Origin: an uncultured Ruminococcus sp.
GTDB taxonomy: Bacteria > Bacillota > Clostridia > Oscillospirales > CAG-272
Assembly: GCA_902783705.1 (NCBI GenBank)
Contig: CACZSA010000203.1
Coordinates: 1-5,705 of the forward strand
Direction of reading: 5' to 3'
DNA length: 5,705 bases
Under the pieces are notes generated by a model that saw only the letters and a list, made by a program, of their open reading frames with translations, ran no database searches and was not told the DNA's origin. The translations under genes and the position numbers were made by a program. Shown piece after piece: positions 1 to 4,813 of this stretch. Numbering within the stretch: the stretch's first letter is position 1; every line of letters begins with the position of its first letter.

Positions 1-392
1 CCGAGGCAGGGCTCCCAGACGCCCCGGAATCCGCCGTCCGCTTCCGTGTACTCGGCAACGACGGAATGGGGACGAAACGATCGCCCATCCCCGATGTTCA
101 CGCGGATCGAGGTGTAGAATCCGTTCTCCCGCTTTCCGACGGCGCGGTGGGCGAGCAGGACTTCGCCGTCCGGCAGCTCAAAGAACTCCGGATTGGCGCA
201 GGCGAGGTCCGGGGTAAAGCTCCCGGGGCCCGCATCGCGCCAGCTGACGCCGTCGTCGTCCGTGGAGAATACCCGGATGCCTTCTCTTGTCTCAGCCGCG
301 GCAATCAGGGAACCGTTTTTCAGCCTATAAACCCGCGGACTGGCGGCGTGCGGCCGGATCACCGTCTGCCCGATCGTATTCCAGTGAAACAT
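1..392 (-). CDS. Sialidase-like (BNR/Asp-box) beta-propeller protein, C-terminus cut by window edge
   Basis: Only the first 130 codons are present; the gene runs off the left edge. Residues 18-36 (SPRVYRLKNGSLIAAAETR) resemble the first-strand region of sialidases, where an R-I-P motif is followed by G-x-L-[LI]-A and E-x-R; R20 would be the motif arginine. Residues 44-51 (TDDDGVSW) match the Asp-box S/T-x-D-x-G-x-S/T-W that closes propeller blades. NPEFFELPDGEVLL (67-80) and GVWEP (124-128) recall sialidase-fold glycosidases such as GH33, GH93 and related BNR proteins. The fragment cannot tell which sugar, or whether the enzyme is active. No signal peptide is visible from this start, so a cytoplasmic protein is likely. 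ATG 392 was chosen because GGGAAGG lies 6 bases upstream; an in-frame ATG at 440 has a poorer site and would overlap the preceding gene. It follows the UPF0340 gene by 28 bases. The fold call is fairly sure, the substrate unknown. Confidence 0.75.
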   Translation of the reverse strand, partial: MFHWNTIGQTVIRPHAASPRVYRLKNGSLIAAAETREGIRVFSTDDDGVSWRDAGPGSFTPDLACANPEFFELPDGEVLLAHRAVGKRENGFYTSIRVNIGDGRSFRPHSVVAEYTEADGGFRGVWEPCL

Positions 393-398
393 CGTCGT

Positions 399-405
399 CC
401 TTCCC
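399..405 (-). promoter_or_regulatory. Ribosome binding site deciding the start of the sialidase-like gene
   Basis: On the minus strand GGGAAGG sits 6 bases before the ATG at 392. The competing in-frame ATG at 440 has only a GGGGAGAG-like stretch about 13 bases upstream and lies inside the preceding gene. This favours 392 as the start. Confidence 0.5.
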
Positions 406-420
406 GGAGCGTCCTGCTCC

Positions 421-987
421 TCAGCCGGATATTGATTCATCCGAATAACGTGCTCTCTCCCCGCCGACCAGGAGCGGACGGGTGCGGGCGGCGGAGAGGA
501 TCGCCTCGCCGATCTTCGCGGTGCTCAGCCGTACCGGAACGGCGACCCGGCGAAGATGCATCCCGATCAGGGTCTGCCCGATGTCGATGCCGGCGTCCGC
601 CTGGATCCCGAGAACGGCGACCGGGTCGCGCATCCGTTTCCACGCCGCCGTGGCGAGAGACCCGCCGGCTTTCGGCTGCGGAACGACCCACACGATCTCA
701 TATCCGTACTGCTCCGCCGCGGCACGCTCCATGATCAGGGCCCGGTTGAGATGCTCGCAGCACTGAAAGGCCATGTGGATCCCGGCCTCGCGGGCGGTCG
801 AGAGCGCGGCTTCCGCTACGGCCTCCCCGAGCTCGTATGTGGACTGATGCCCGATCACGCCGCCCGCAATCTCACTGGAGCTGCAGCCAATCACCATCAG
901 TCGGACCGGATTGAATCCGGGGCGGTTTTCCGCGAGCAAAGACGAGAGAGCCGATCCGGTCTCCCGATAAACGCTGTTTGTGTCCAT
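421..987 (-). CDS. UPF0340 / TIGR01440 family protein (YwlG-like)
   Basis: This 188-residue protein matches the UPF0340 (DUF436, TIGR01440) family of B. subtilis YwlG in length and motifs. Visible motifs are VIGCSSSEIAGGVIG (residues 32-46, Cys35), FQCCEHLNRAL (74-84, with Cys76, Cys77, Glu78, His79, Asn81 and Arg82), and a glycine-rich end, LLVGGERARYS. The Cys/Glu/His clusters look like an active or metal-binding site, but the family has no established biochemical role known to me and none is assigned. There is no signal peptide or membrane segment, so it is probably cytosolic. ATG 987 is preceded by AGGAGGAG at good spacing. It starts 42 bases after the YunG-like gene and ends 28 bases before the sialidase-like gene, so the three are probably co-transcribed. 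Family assignment is firm; function is unknown. Confidence 0.9.
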   Translation of the reverse strand: MDTNSVYRETGSALSSLLAENRPGFNPVRLMVIGCSSSEIAGGVIGHQSTYELGEAVAEAALSTAREAGIHMAFQCCEHLNRALIMERAAAEQYGYEIVWVVPQPKAGGSLATAAWKRMRDPVAVLGIQADAGIDIGQTLIGMHLRRVAVPVRLSTAKIGEAILSAARTRPLLVGGERARYSDESISG

Positions 988-1029
988 AGTCTCCTCCTGT
1001 TCTATGCATCCGCTGTCATCTGCCTGCGG

Positions 1030-1452
1030 TCAGCCGGAGGTCAGCAGGGCGAGGAGCGCTTCTTTCAGCTCCTCATACCGCAGCCGCTTTTCTTCCTTCG
1101 CAAAGTGGACCTCCCGCGTCTGTTCCGGGCAGTTCTCATAATCAAGCTTCCGGTCCCCGAACTGCTCGCTGGTCAGATCGAACACGCAGTCCCCGACGAC
1201 GTTGAAGCAGTGATAGTTCCCGTCTCCGAGCGGAACGCCGTACACCTTCCCGCCGAAGAGATCCTGCATCAGGAACGCCGTGATCGAGCACTGTCCGAGC
1301 GTTTTGTTCTCCGGCGTCCAGTCCTCCCGCATCCGCGGCGCGCAGGTGTCGGCGCACCAGAGGCTGGATAAAAGATCATAGTAATCGCGGGGCGTGTGTC
1401 CGCGCTTGTCCCGGATATCGGCCGTCTCCCAGCCGTAGAAACGATATTGCAT
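1030..1452 (-). CDS. YunG-like protein, possible cysteine-peptidase/transglutaminase-like fold
   Basis: This 140-residue protein resembles B. subtilis YunG and similar short hypothetical proteins. The recognisable core is DWTPENKTLGQCSITAFL (residues 44-61), then LFGGKVYG (65-72), NYHCFN (79-84) and DCVFDLTSEQF (88-98). Cys55 follows Gly-Gln at the head of a predicted helix, His81 lies in a strand, and Asp92 follows in the next strand. This order matches the Gln/Cys-His-Asp layout of papain-like and transglutaminase-like enzymes, which is an inference from motif order only. The C-terminal 40 residues are charged and probably helical. There is no signal peptide. The ATG at 1452 has GGAGG 11 bases upstream, a little far but acceptable. 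Gaps are 70 bases to the upstream GrpB-like gene and 42 to the downstream UPF0340 gene. It is confidently a real gene; the biochemical role is unproven. Confidence 0.8.
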   Translation of the reverse strand: MQYRFYGWETADIRDKRGHTPRDYYDLLSSLWCADTCAPRMREDWTPENKTLGQCSITAFLMQDLFGGKVYGVPLGDGNYHCFNVVGDCVFDLTSEQFGDRKLDYENCPEQTREVHFAKEEKRLRYEELKEALLALLTSG

Positions 1453-1522
1453 CGCGCTTCGTACCTCCGTCAGGATGTCTTTTTAGACCGCAATGGATCT
1501 CTGCTCTGCGGACCGGAAGCCG

Positions 1523-2035
1523 TCAAACGCCTGTCTCCCGGTAAATCTTCTCAATAAAAGAAGATTTGTGTTGGATATATTTCTCAATATCATCTGGGTA
1601 TAGTGCCGCCCCCTCTTCTTTGATCCGGCTGTACGCACGCACAGCGTCGGGATGAGCGCGCAGATAGTCTCGGAGGGCAAGGTGCCTTTTCAGCTCCGCA
1701 GAGTTCTCCGGGCAGACGTACAGGTGATGCTTCTGCAGATGCTCTTTGCCGTCGTACCGGAATGCCTCCCGTCCCGCGATGCCGAGATCCCCTTCGTGCT
1801 GATAGCCGATTTCCTTCAGGGCCGCAGTCACTTCACCGAACAGGGAATAGTCCCGGATGACGACGTCGATATCGATGATCGGTTTTGCGGACAACCCCGG
1901 CACAGCGGTACTGCCGACGTGTTCGATCCGCAGGGCCAGCGGACCGAGGGCAGCCTGAAGCTCCCGTCGGATCTGTTCAAAATCCTGTTCCCATCGCTCG
2001 TCGTAGGGCAGGACGGCGATTGTCTTTGTTTTCAT
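1523..2035 (-). CDS. GrpB / UPF0157 family protein (nucleotidyltransferase-like fold)
   Basis: This 170-residue protein is a full-length GrpB (UPF0157) member. The signature HVGSTAVPGLSAKP begins at residue 39 and runs into IIDIDVVI, giving G41-S42 and the acidic pair D55/D57, which correspond to the G-S and D-x-D motifs of the nucleotidyltransferase superfamily. YDERWEQDFEQI (11-22) is the usual N-terminal element and HHLYVC the usual central one. The C-terminal half (LALRDYLRAHPD to the end) is helical and typical of the family. Some members are fused to dephospho-CoA kinase, but this one stands alone. The substrate is not known. ATG 2035 is preceded by AGGGAG 10 bases upstream. It lies 83 bases downstream of the histidine phosphatase, with no terminator visible between them. 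Family assignment is secure; the catalytic activity is inferred from the fold. Confidence 0.93.
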   Translation of the reverse strand: MKTKTIAVLPYDERWEQDFEQIRRELQAALGPLALRIEHVGSTAVPGLSAKPIIDIDVVIRDYSLFGEVTAALKEIGYQHEGDLGIAGREAFRYDGKEHLQKHHLYVCPENSAELKRHLALRDYLRAHPDAVRAYSRIKEEGAALYPDDIEKYIQHKSSFIEKIYRETGV

Positions 2036-2118
2036 ATCGATATTGCTCCCTGAATCCCGGTCATCTCAACGCCGTCGCTCACGCCCGTGCGCCGTCTTCC
2101 CGGATCGGACATGAGCGC

Positions 2119-2748
2119 TCATTTGTAATGATCCACGATCAACCTCGGATCGTAGTAGACCCGGTCGATCGCTGTGATCCGCGGGACGCCGCCTTCGGCT
2201 TCGACGATATTAACGGAGCAGTTGTACGGCGCATGTCCCTGCCAGTAATCGGACGGATCGGCGTACAGGAAGTTCAGCATCGCTCTCGCGGCGCATCCGT
2301 GCGTGCCGATCAGATAGGTTTTCCCGTCGTCCTTCGCGATCAGTTCCCGCAGGAAAGCCTGCGTCCTCGCGCAGACGTCCCGGACCGATTCGCCGCCCGG
2401 AAAGCCGGACAGACGGAGGGGATCGCGGAAGAACAGCTGTCCGGCCTCTCCCATCTCAGCGAAGGTCCGCCCCTCGAGGTCCCCGAAATGGATCTCCCGG
2501 ATGCGGTCGTCGAAGGAGACCGGGATGTCGCAGCCGCTCTCCCGGAGGACGATTTCGACCGTTTCCCGCGCTCTTTTCAGCGGGCTGGAGATGCAGGCGT
2601 CAAAACGGATCCCTTCTTCCTTCATGGCCCGCCCGGTCACCGCCGCGAGTTCGCGCCCGTTCTCATTCAAAGGCTCGTTGATCCAGCCCTGCATCACGCC
2701 CTTCGCGTTCAGCGCCGTCTCGCCGTGCCGTAAAACATAAATGGTCAT
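2119..2748 (-). CDS. Histidine phosphatase family protein (phosphoglycerate mutase-like)
   Basis: This 209-residue protein belongs to the histidine phosphatase branch-1 (PGAM-like) superfamily. The RHGET motif at residues 7-11 carries the phospho-accepting His8 and phosphate-binding Arg7. ISSPLKRARET (53-63) supplies Arg59, E85 in IREIHFGDLEG is the likely acid/base, and GTHG (148-151) gives the second catalytic His150, so all expected catalytic residues are present. Such enzymes act on small phosphorylated metabolites in the cytosol. The short length and lack of the longer PGAM insertions fit a broad-specificity phosphatase (CobC/PhoE/YhfR-like) rather than a glycolytic mutase, but the substrate cannot be read from sequence. 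No cobalamin genes are nearby. It is the first gene of the left-hand run, about 110 bases downstream of a strong promoter. ATG 2748 has AGGA 8 bases upstream, and the protein begins directly with the usual first strand, TIYVLRHG. Confidence 0.93.
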   Translation of the reverse strand: MTIYVLRHGETALNAKGVMQGWINEPLNENGRELAAVTGRAMKEEGIRFDACISSPLKRARETVEIVLRESGCDIPVSFDDRIREIHFGDLEGRTFAEMGEAGQLFFRDPLRLSGFPGGESVRDVCARTQAFLRELIAKDDGKTYLIGTHGCAARAMLNFLYADPSDYWQGHAPYNCSVNIVEAEGGVPRITAIDRVYYDPRLIVDHYK

Positions 2749-2861
2749 TTTCCAAATCCTGTCCGATCTTGTGACAGCGTGTTCCGCATCGCGGATCCCG
2801 CTGCTGATTTTCCGAGAGGTGTTTTCCTTCTTTTGGGGACAAATACCGATGTCCCGGATTT
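2749..2861 (-). promoter_or_regulatory. 5' leader of the histidine phosphatase gene with two short hairpins
   Basis: If transcription starts about 7 bases after the -10 box, the mRNA has a leader of roughly 110 nt. Near its 5' end is a perfect inverted repeat, GGGACA-N8-TGTCCC (2836-2855). It could be a stabilising stem or a repressor site just downstream of the start. A smaller hairpin, TCCGC-GAT-GCGGA, occupies 2783-2795. Neither is followed by a T-run, so neither is a terminator. I recognise no known riboswitch, T-box or leader-peptide pattern. Confidence 0.35.
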
Positions 2862-2867
2862 ACGGTC

Positions 2868-2896
2868 ATTATACTACTTTCCGACGTTCTTTGCAA
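2868..2896 (-). promoter_or_regulatory. Sigma-70/sigma-A type promoter for the phosphatase gene cluster
   Basis: Reading the minus strand, TTGCAA (2891-2896) is separated by exactly 17 bases from a perfect TATAAT (2868-2873). The -35 box matches TTGACA at four of six positions, and the spacer is optimal. It lies between the terminator of the preceding operon and the phosphatase ATG, so position also fits a promoter. The likely start point is near 2861. Confidence 0.75.
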
Positions 2897-2943
2897 GTGT
2901 TTGTGTCCATTTCTCCTTCTTCGTTCATCTGCCTGTTCACACG

Positions 2944-2999
2944 AAAAAACAACCGCGCCGATCCATCTTTCGGTCTCAGAACCCGATGGAAGGCGCGGT
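2944..2999 (-). terminator. Intrinsic terminator at the end of the 5-oxoproline operon
   Basis: On the minus strand an 8-bp GC-rich outer stem (2992-2999 with 2952-2959) encloses a 2/1 internal loop, a 6-bp GATGGA/TCCATC stem (2985-2990 with 2962-2967) and about 3 further pairs. It is followed after two bases by six T residues (2944-2949). The other strand has no T-run after the stem, so it acts in one direction. The stop codon of the truncated transporter frame (2976-2978) lies inside the hairpin, which is unusual and fits a deletion that brought gene and terminator together. Confidence 0.85.
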
Positions 3000-3179
3000 C
3001 GGTCTTGTTGAGTCAATACCGGAGAACAGCATCGCCCACAGCAGCGTGTAGCCGAAACTCGCTCCGGAGGTTGAGCAGGAGGTGACGGTACCCGGGCCGA
3101 TGAACGCCGCGGCGACAAGCGCGCCGGGTCCGACTTCCTTCAGTCTTTCGAGGATTGTTTTCTTTGCTTTCGTTTCCAT
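2976..3179 (-). pseudogene. Truncated Nramp-family (YcsG-like) transporter, N-terminal remnant of 67 codons
   Basis: The frame begins METKAKK and continues with LKEVGPGALVAAAFIGPGTVTS and GASFGYTLLWAMLFSGI. This is the N-terminal segment and first transmembrane region of Nramp (SLC11) proteins, which normally have about 400 or more residues and 11-12 membrane helices. Similarity ends near residue 55; twelve unrelated residues (DSTRPTAPSIGF) follow to a stop inside the terminator. None of the other frames downstream looks like the missing helices, so a large piece is absent rather than frameshifted. The first-helix motif is GPGT, not the DPGN of manganese/iron Nramps. A YcsG-like Nramp gene sits in the same cluster in B. 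subtilis, so this is probably the operon's transporter after an internal deletion. AAGGAG lies 11 bases upstream, and the start is 81 bases after pxpA. It could still make a small membrane peptide, or the join could be an assembly error. Confidence 0.75.
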
Positions 3180-3260
3180 ATGGCTGCTGACTCCTTTTTA
3201 TATATTTATAGATTAGAGTTCCGTTGCGCAGGAAGTAAGGAAGCGGTTGTGGTGCGGGGA

Positions 3261-4016
3261 TCAGAACGGTTTTATTTCGACGCCGCCGTTCTTCAGCGTC
3301 TCCCGGATGCGCCGGACGAACAGAAGCGCTTCGGGACTGTCTCCGTGGACGCAGATGGAGTCCGCCCGGATGTCGATGTCCCGGCCCGTGACGGCGGTTA
3401 CCTTTCCCTCCGTCACCATGCGCAGGACTCTCGCGGCGCACTCGGCCTCATCGCGGATGACGGCGTCGGGCTGGGAACGGGCGCGGAGGGAACCGTCCTC
3501 CTCGTATGCTCTGTCCGCGAAGACCTCGCTCGCGGAGGGCAGTCCGATCTCGTCCGCCGCGCGGATCATCTCACTCCCGGACAGAGCCAGCAGGATCAGC
3601 GAATCGTCGATCTCGGCGACCGCCTCCGCCACTGCGCGGGCAAGCCGGATATCGGCTCCCGCCATGTTGTACATCGCTCCGTGGGGCTTGACATGGTGGA
3701 GCTTCACGCCGGCGGCTCTGCAGAAGGCGTCCAGCGCGCCCACCTGATACTGGATATAGGCCTTGACTTCCGCCGGCGTCGCGTTCATCGTCCGGCGTCC
3801 GAAGCCCATCAGATCCGGAAATCCGGGGTGCGCGCCGATCGAGACGCCGTACTGCTTTGCCAGCGCGACAGCCTTCTGCATGACAAGCGGATCCCCGGCG
3901 TGCCATCCGCAGGCGATGTTGACCGAGGATACAAGGGGAATGATCTGATCGTCCTCGCCGATCTTATACGCTCCGAAGCTCTCGCCGAGATCGGAGTTCA
4001 AATCTGCAAATACCAT
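3261..4016 (-). CDS. pxpA: 5-oxoprolinase subunit PxpA (LamB/YcsF family)
   Basis: This 251-residue protein is a full-length PxpA (LamB/YcsF). With PxpB and PxpC it forms the ATP-dependent 5-oxoprolinase that converts 5-oxo-L-proline to L-glutamate in the cytosol. Diagnostic motifs are all present: DLNSDLGESFG (residues 5-15), SVNIACGWHAGDP (31-43), GAHPGFPDLMGFGRR (61-75) and HHVKPHGAMYN (107-117). The conserved Asp/Glu/His residues in these blocks line the active site of this TIM-barrel-like family. The C-terminal VTGRDIDIRADSICVHGDSPEAL is also typical. The frame is open far upstream (to 4370), but the protein clearly starts at ATG 4016, with AAGGA 7 bases upstream and MVFADLNSD as in the family. 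It follows the DUF1445 gene by 14 bases, so the two are co-transcribed. Nothing looks broken. Confidence 0.95.
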   Translation of the reverse strand: MVFADLNSDLGESFGAYKIGEDDQIIPLVSSVNIACGWHAGDPLVMQKAVALAKQYGVSIGAHPGFPDLMGFGRRTMNATPAEVKAYIQYQVGALDAFCRAAGVKLHHVKPHGAMYNMAGADIRLARAVAEAVAEIDDSLILLALSGSEMIRAADEIGLPSASEVFADRAYEEDGSLRARSQPDAVIRDEAECAARVLRMVTEGKVTAVTGRDIDIRADSICVHGDSPEALLFVRRIRETLKNGGVEIKPF

Positions 4017-4030
4017 GGTGCGTTCCTTTT

Positions 4031-4813
4031 TCAATATTTCAGCGCTGTGTTTTTGACGTCGGTGATGAACATGTGTCCCGGTGCGTGGGTGATGGCGAAG
4101 GACGGCTTCGCGGCCATCAGAACGGCCTGAGGCGTCACGCCGCACGGCCAGAACACGGGGATCTCGCCCGGGCGGATCGTGACGGGATCGCCGAAATCGG
4201 GCTTGCCGATGTCGCGGATACCGATCGCGGAGGGATCGCCCAGATGCAGGGGTTTGCCATGTACACGCGGCATGGCGGAGGTGACGATGGAGGCGCGTAT
4301 GGCTTCGGCGGGGGTCATCGGCCGCATGCTCACGACGACGTTGCCGTGAAAGACGCCTGCCGGACGGCACGGGATGTTCGTGATGTACATCGGAACATTC
4401 CGCCCCTCCTCGATCTGACGGACGGGGATATCCGCTTCGATCAGCTCCGCCTCAAAGGAGAAGGAGCAGCCGATGAGGAAGCTGACGAGATCGTCGCGCC
4501 AGAGGTGTTCCACGTTCAGGTATTCGCCCGTCATTTCTCCGTATTCGTACACCCGGTAGCGGGGAATATCCCGGGCGATGTCGGCGGCGTCCGCCATTTC
4601 CGAGGTATAGCGGCCCTCGCATACCTCCAGAACGGGACACGCATAGGGATTCTTCTGGGCGAAAAGCAGGAAATCAAACGCGAGCTCGCGGGGAAGGACG
4701 ACGAGATTGGCCTGCGCGTATCCGGCACACATCCCGGAGGTGTTGGACGTAATGATTTCCCGGCGGATCAGGGACCGCACTTCCCGTGGGGCAGCATTGC
4801 GATAGTCATTCAA
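4031..4813 (-). CDS. ycsI: DUF1445 putative hydro-lyase (YcsI / D-glutamate cyclase family)
   Basis: This 260-residue protein is a full-length member of the YcsI/DUF1445 family (putative hydro-lyase), related to the N-terminal domain of vertebrate D-glutamate cyclase. Conserved blocks are SGMCAGYAQANLVVLP (residues 26-41), FLIGCSFSFE, NVPMYITNIPCRPAG, VVSMRPMT, a GDPSAIGI block, WPCGVTPQ and HAPGHMFITD near the C-terminus. Vertebrate D-glutamate cyclase interconverts D-glutamate and 5-oxo-D-proline, so a role beside 5-oxoprolinase genes is sensible; activity of the bacterial stand-alone form is inferred. The start is TTG at 4813, inside the pxpC stop (TTGA overlap), with AAGGAGGG 7 bases upstream and translation likely coupled. 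An ATG 4 bases further in is out of frame. The protein is followed 14 bases later by pxpA, the same partnership seen in Bacillus. It is probably cytosolic. Confidence 0.92.
   Translation of the reverse strand: MNDYRNAAPREVRSLIRREIITSNTSGMCAGYAQANLVVLPRELAFDFLLFAQKNPYACPVLEVCEGRYTSEMADAADIARDIPRYRVYEYGEMTGEYLNVEHLWRDDLVSFLIGCSFSFEAELIEADIPVRQIEEGRNVPMYITNIPCRPAGVFHGNVVVSMRPMTPAEAIRASIVTSAMPRVHGKPLHLGDPSAIGIRDIGKPDFGDPVTIRPGEIPVFWPCGVTPQAVLMAAKPSFAITHAPGHMFITDVKNTALKY

Noticed and set aside
393..440. Earlier in-frame ATG at 440 for the sialidase-like gene
   Set aside because: It overlaps the preceding coding sequence and has a poorly spaced ribosome binding site; 392 is better supported, though 440 cannot be fully excluded.
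556..1371. A long plus-strand open frame (271 codons) opposite the UPF0340 and YunG-like genes
   Set aside because: It lies antisense to two recognised families, shows no family motifs and is rich in Arg/Pro/Gly/Ala. It is a shadow produced by the high GC content.
1453..1522. Inverted repeat CCGCA...TGCGG between the GrpB-like and YunG-like genes as a terminator
   Set aside because: The stem is only 5 bp with a 14-base loop, and no T-run follows on the minus strand.
2111..2122. Perfect 12-base palindrome ATGAGCGCTCAT at the phosphatase stop codon
   Set aside because: One or so such palindrome is expected by chance in a sequence of this length, and no T-run follows, so it is neither a clear terminator nor a clear operator.
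3196..3215. AT-rich stretch with a TATAAA upstream of the transporter remnant, as a promoter
   Set aside because: No acceptable -35 hexamer is found at 16-18 bases, and the gene is 81 bases downstream of pxpA on the same strand; read-through is more likely.
3180..4130. A 316-codon plus-strand frame opposite pxpA
   Set aside because: It is antisense to a textbook PxpA and has no recognisable domain. Other plus-strand frames at 1885-2733 and 4073-4849 were rejected for the same reason.
4017..4370. Upstream extension of the pxpA frame to a start at 4370
   Set aside because: The extra residues are Arg-rich, overlap the DUF1445 gene and do not resemble the family. ATG 4016 has a proper ribosome binding site and the family N-terminus.
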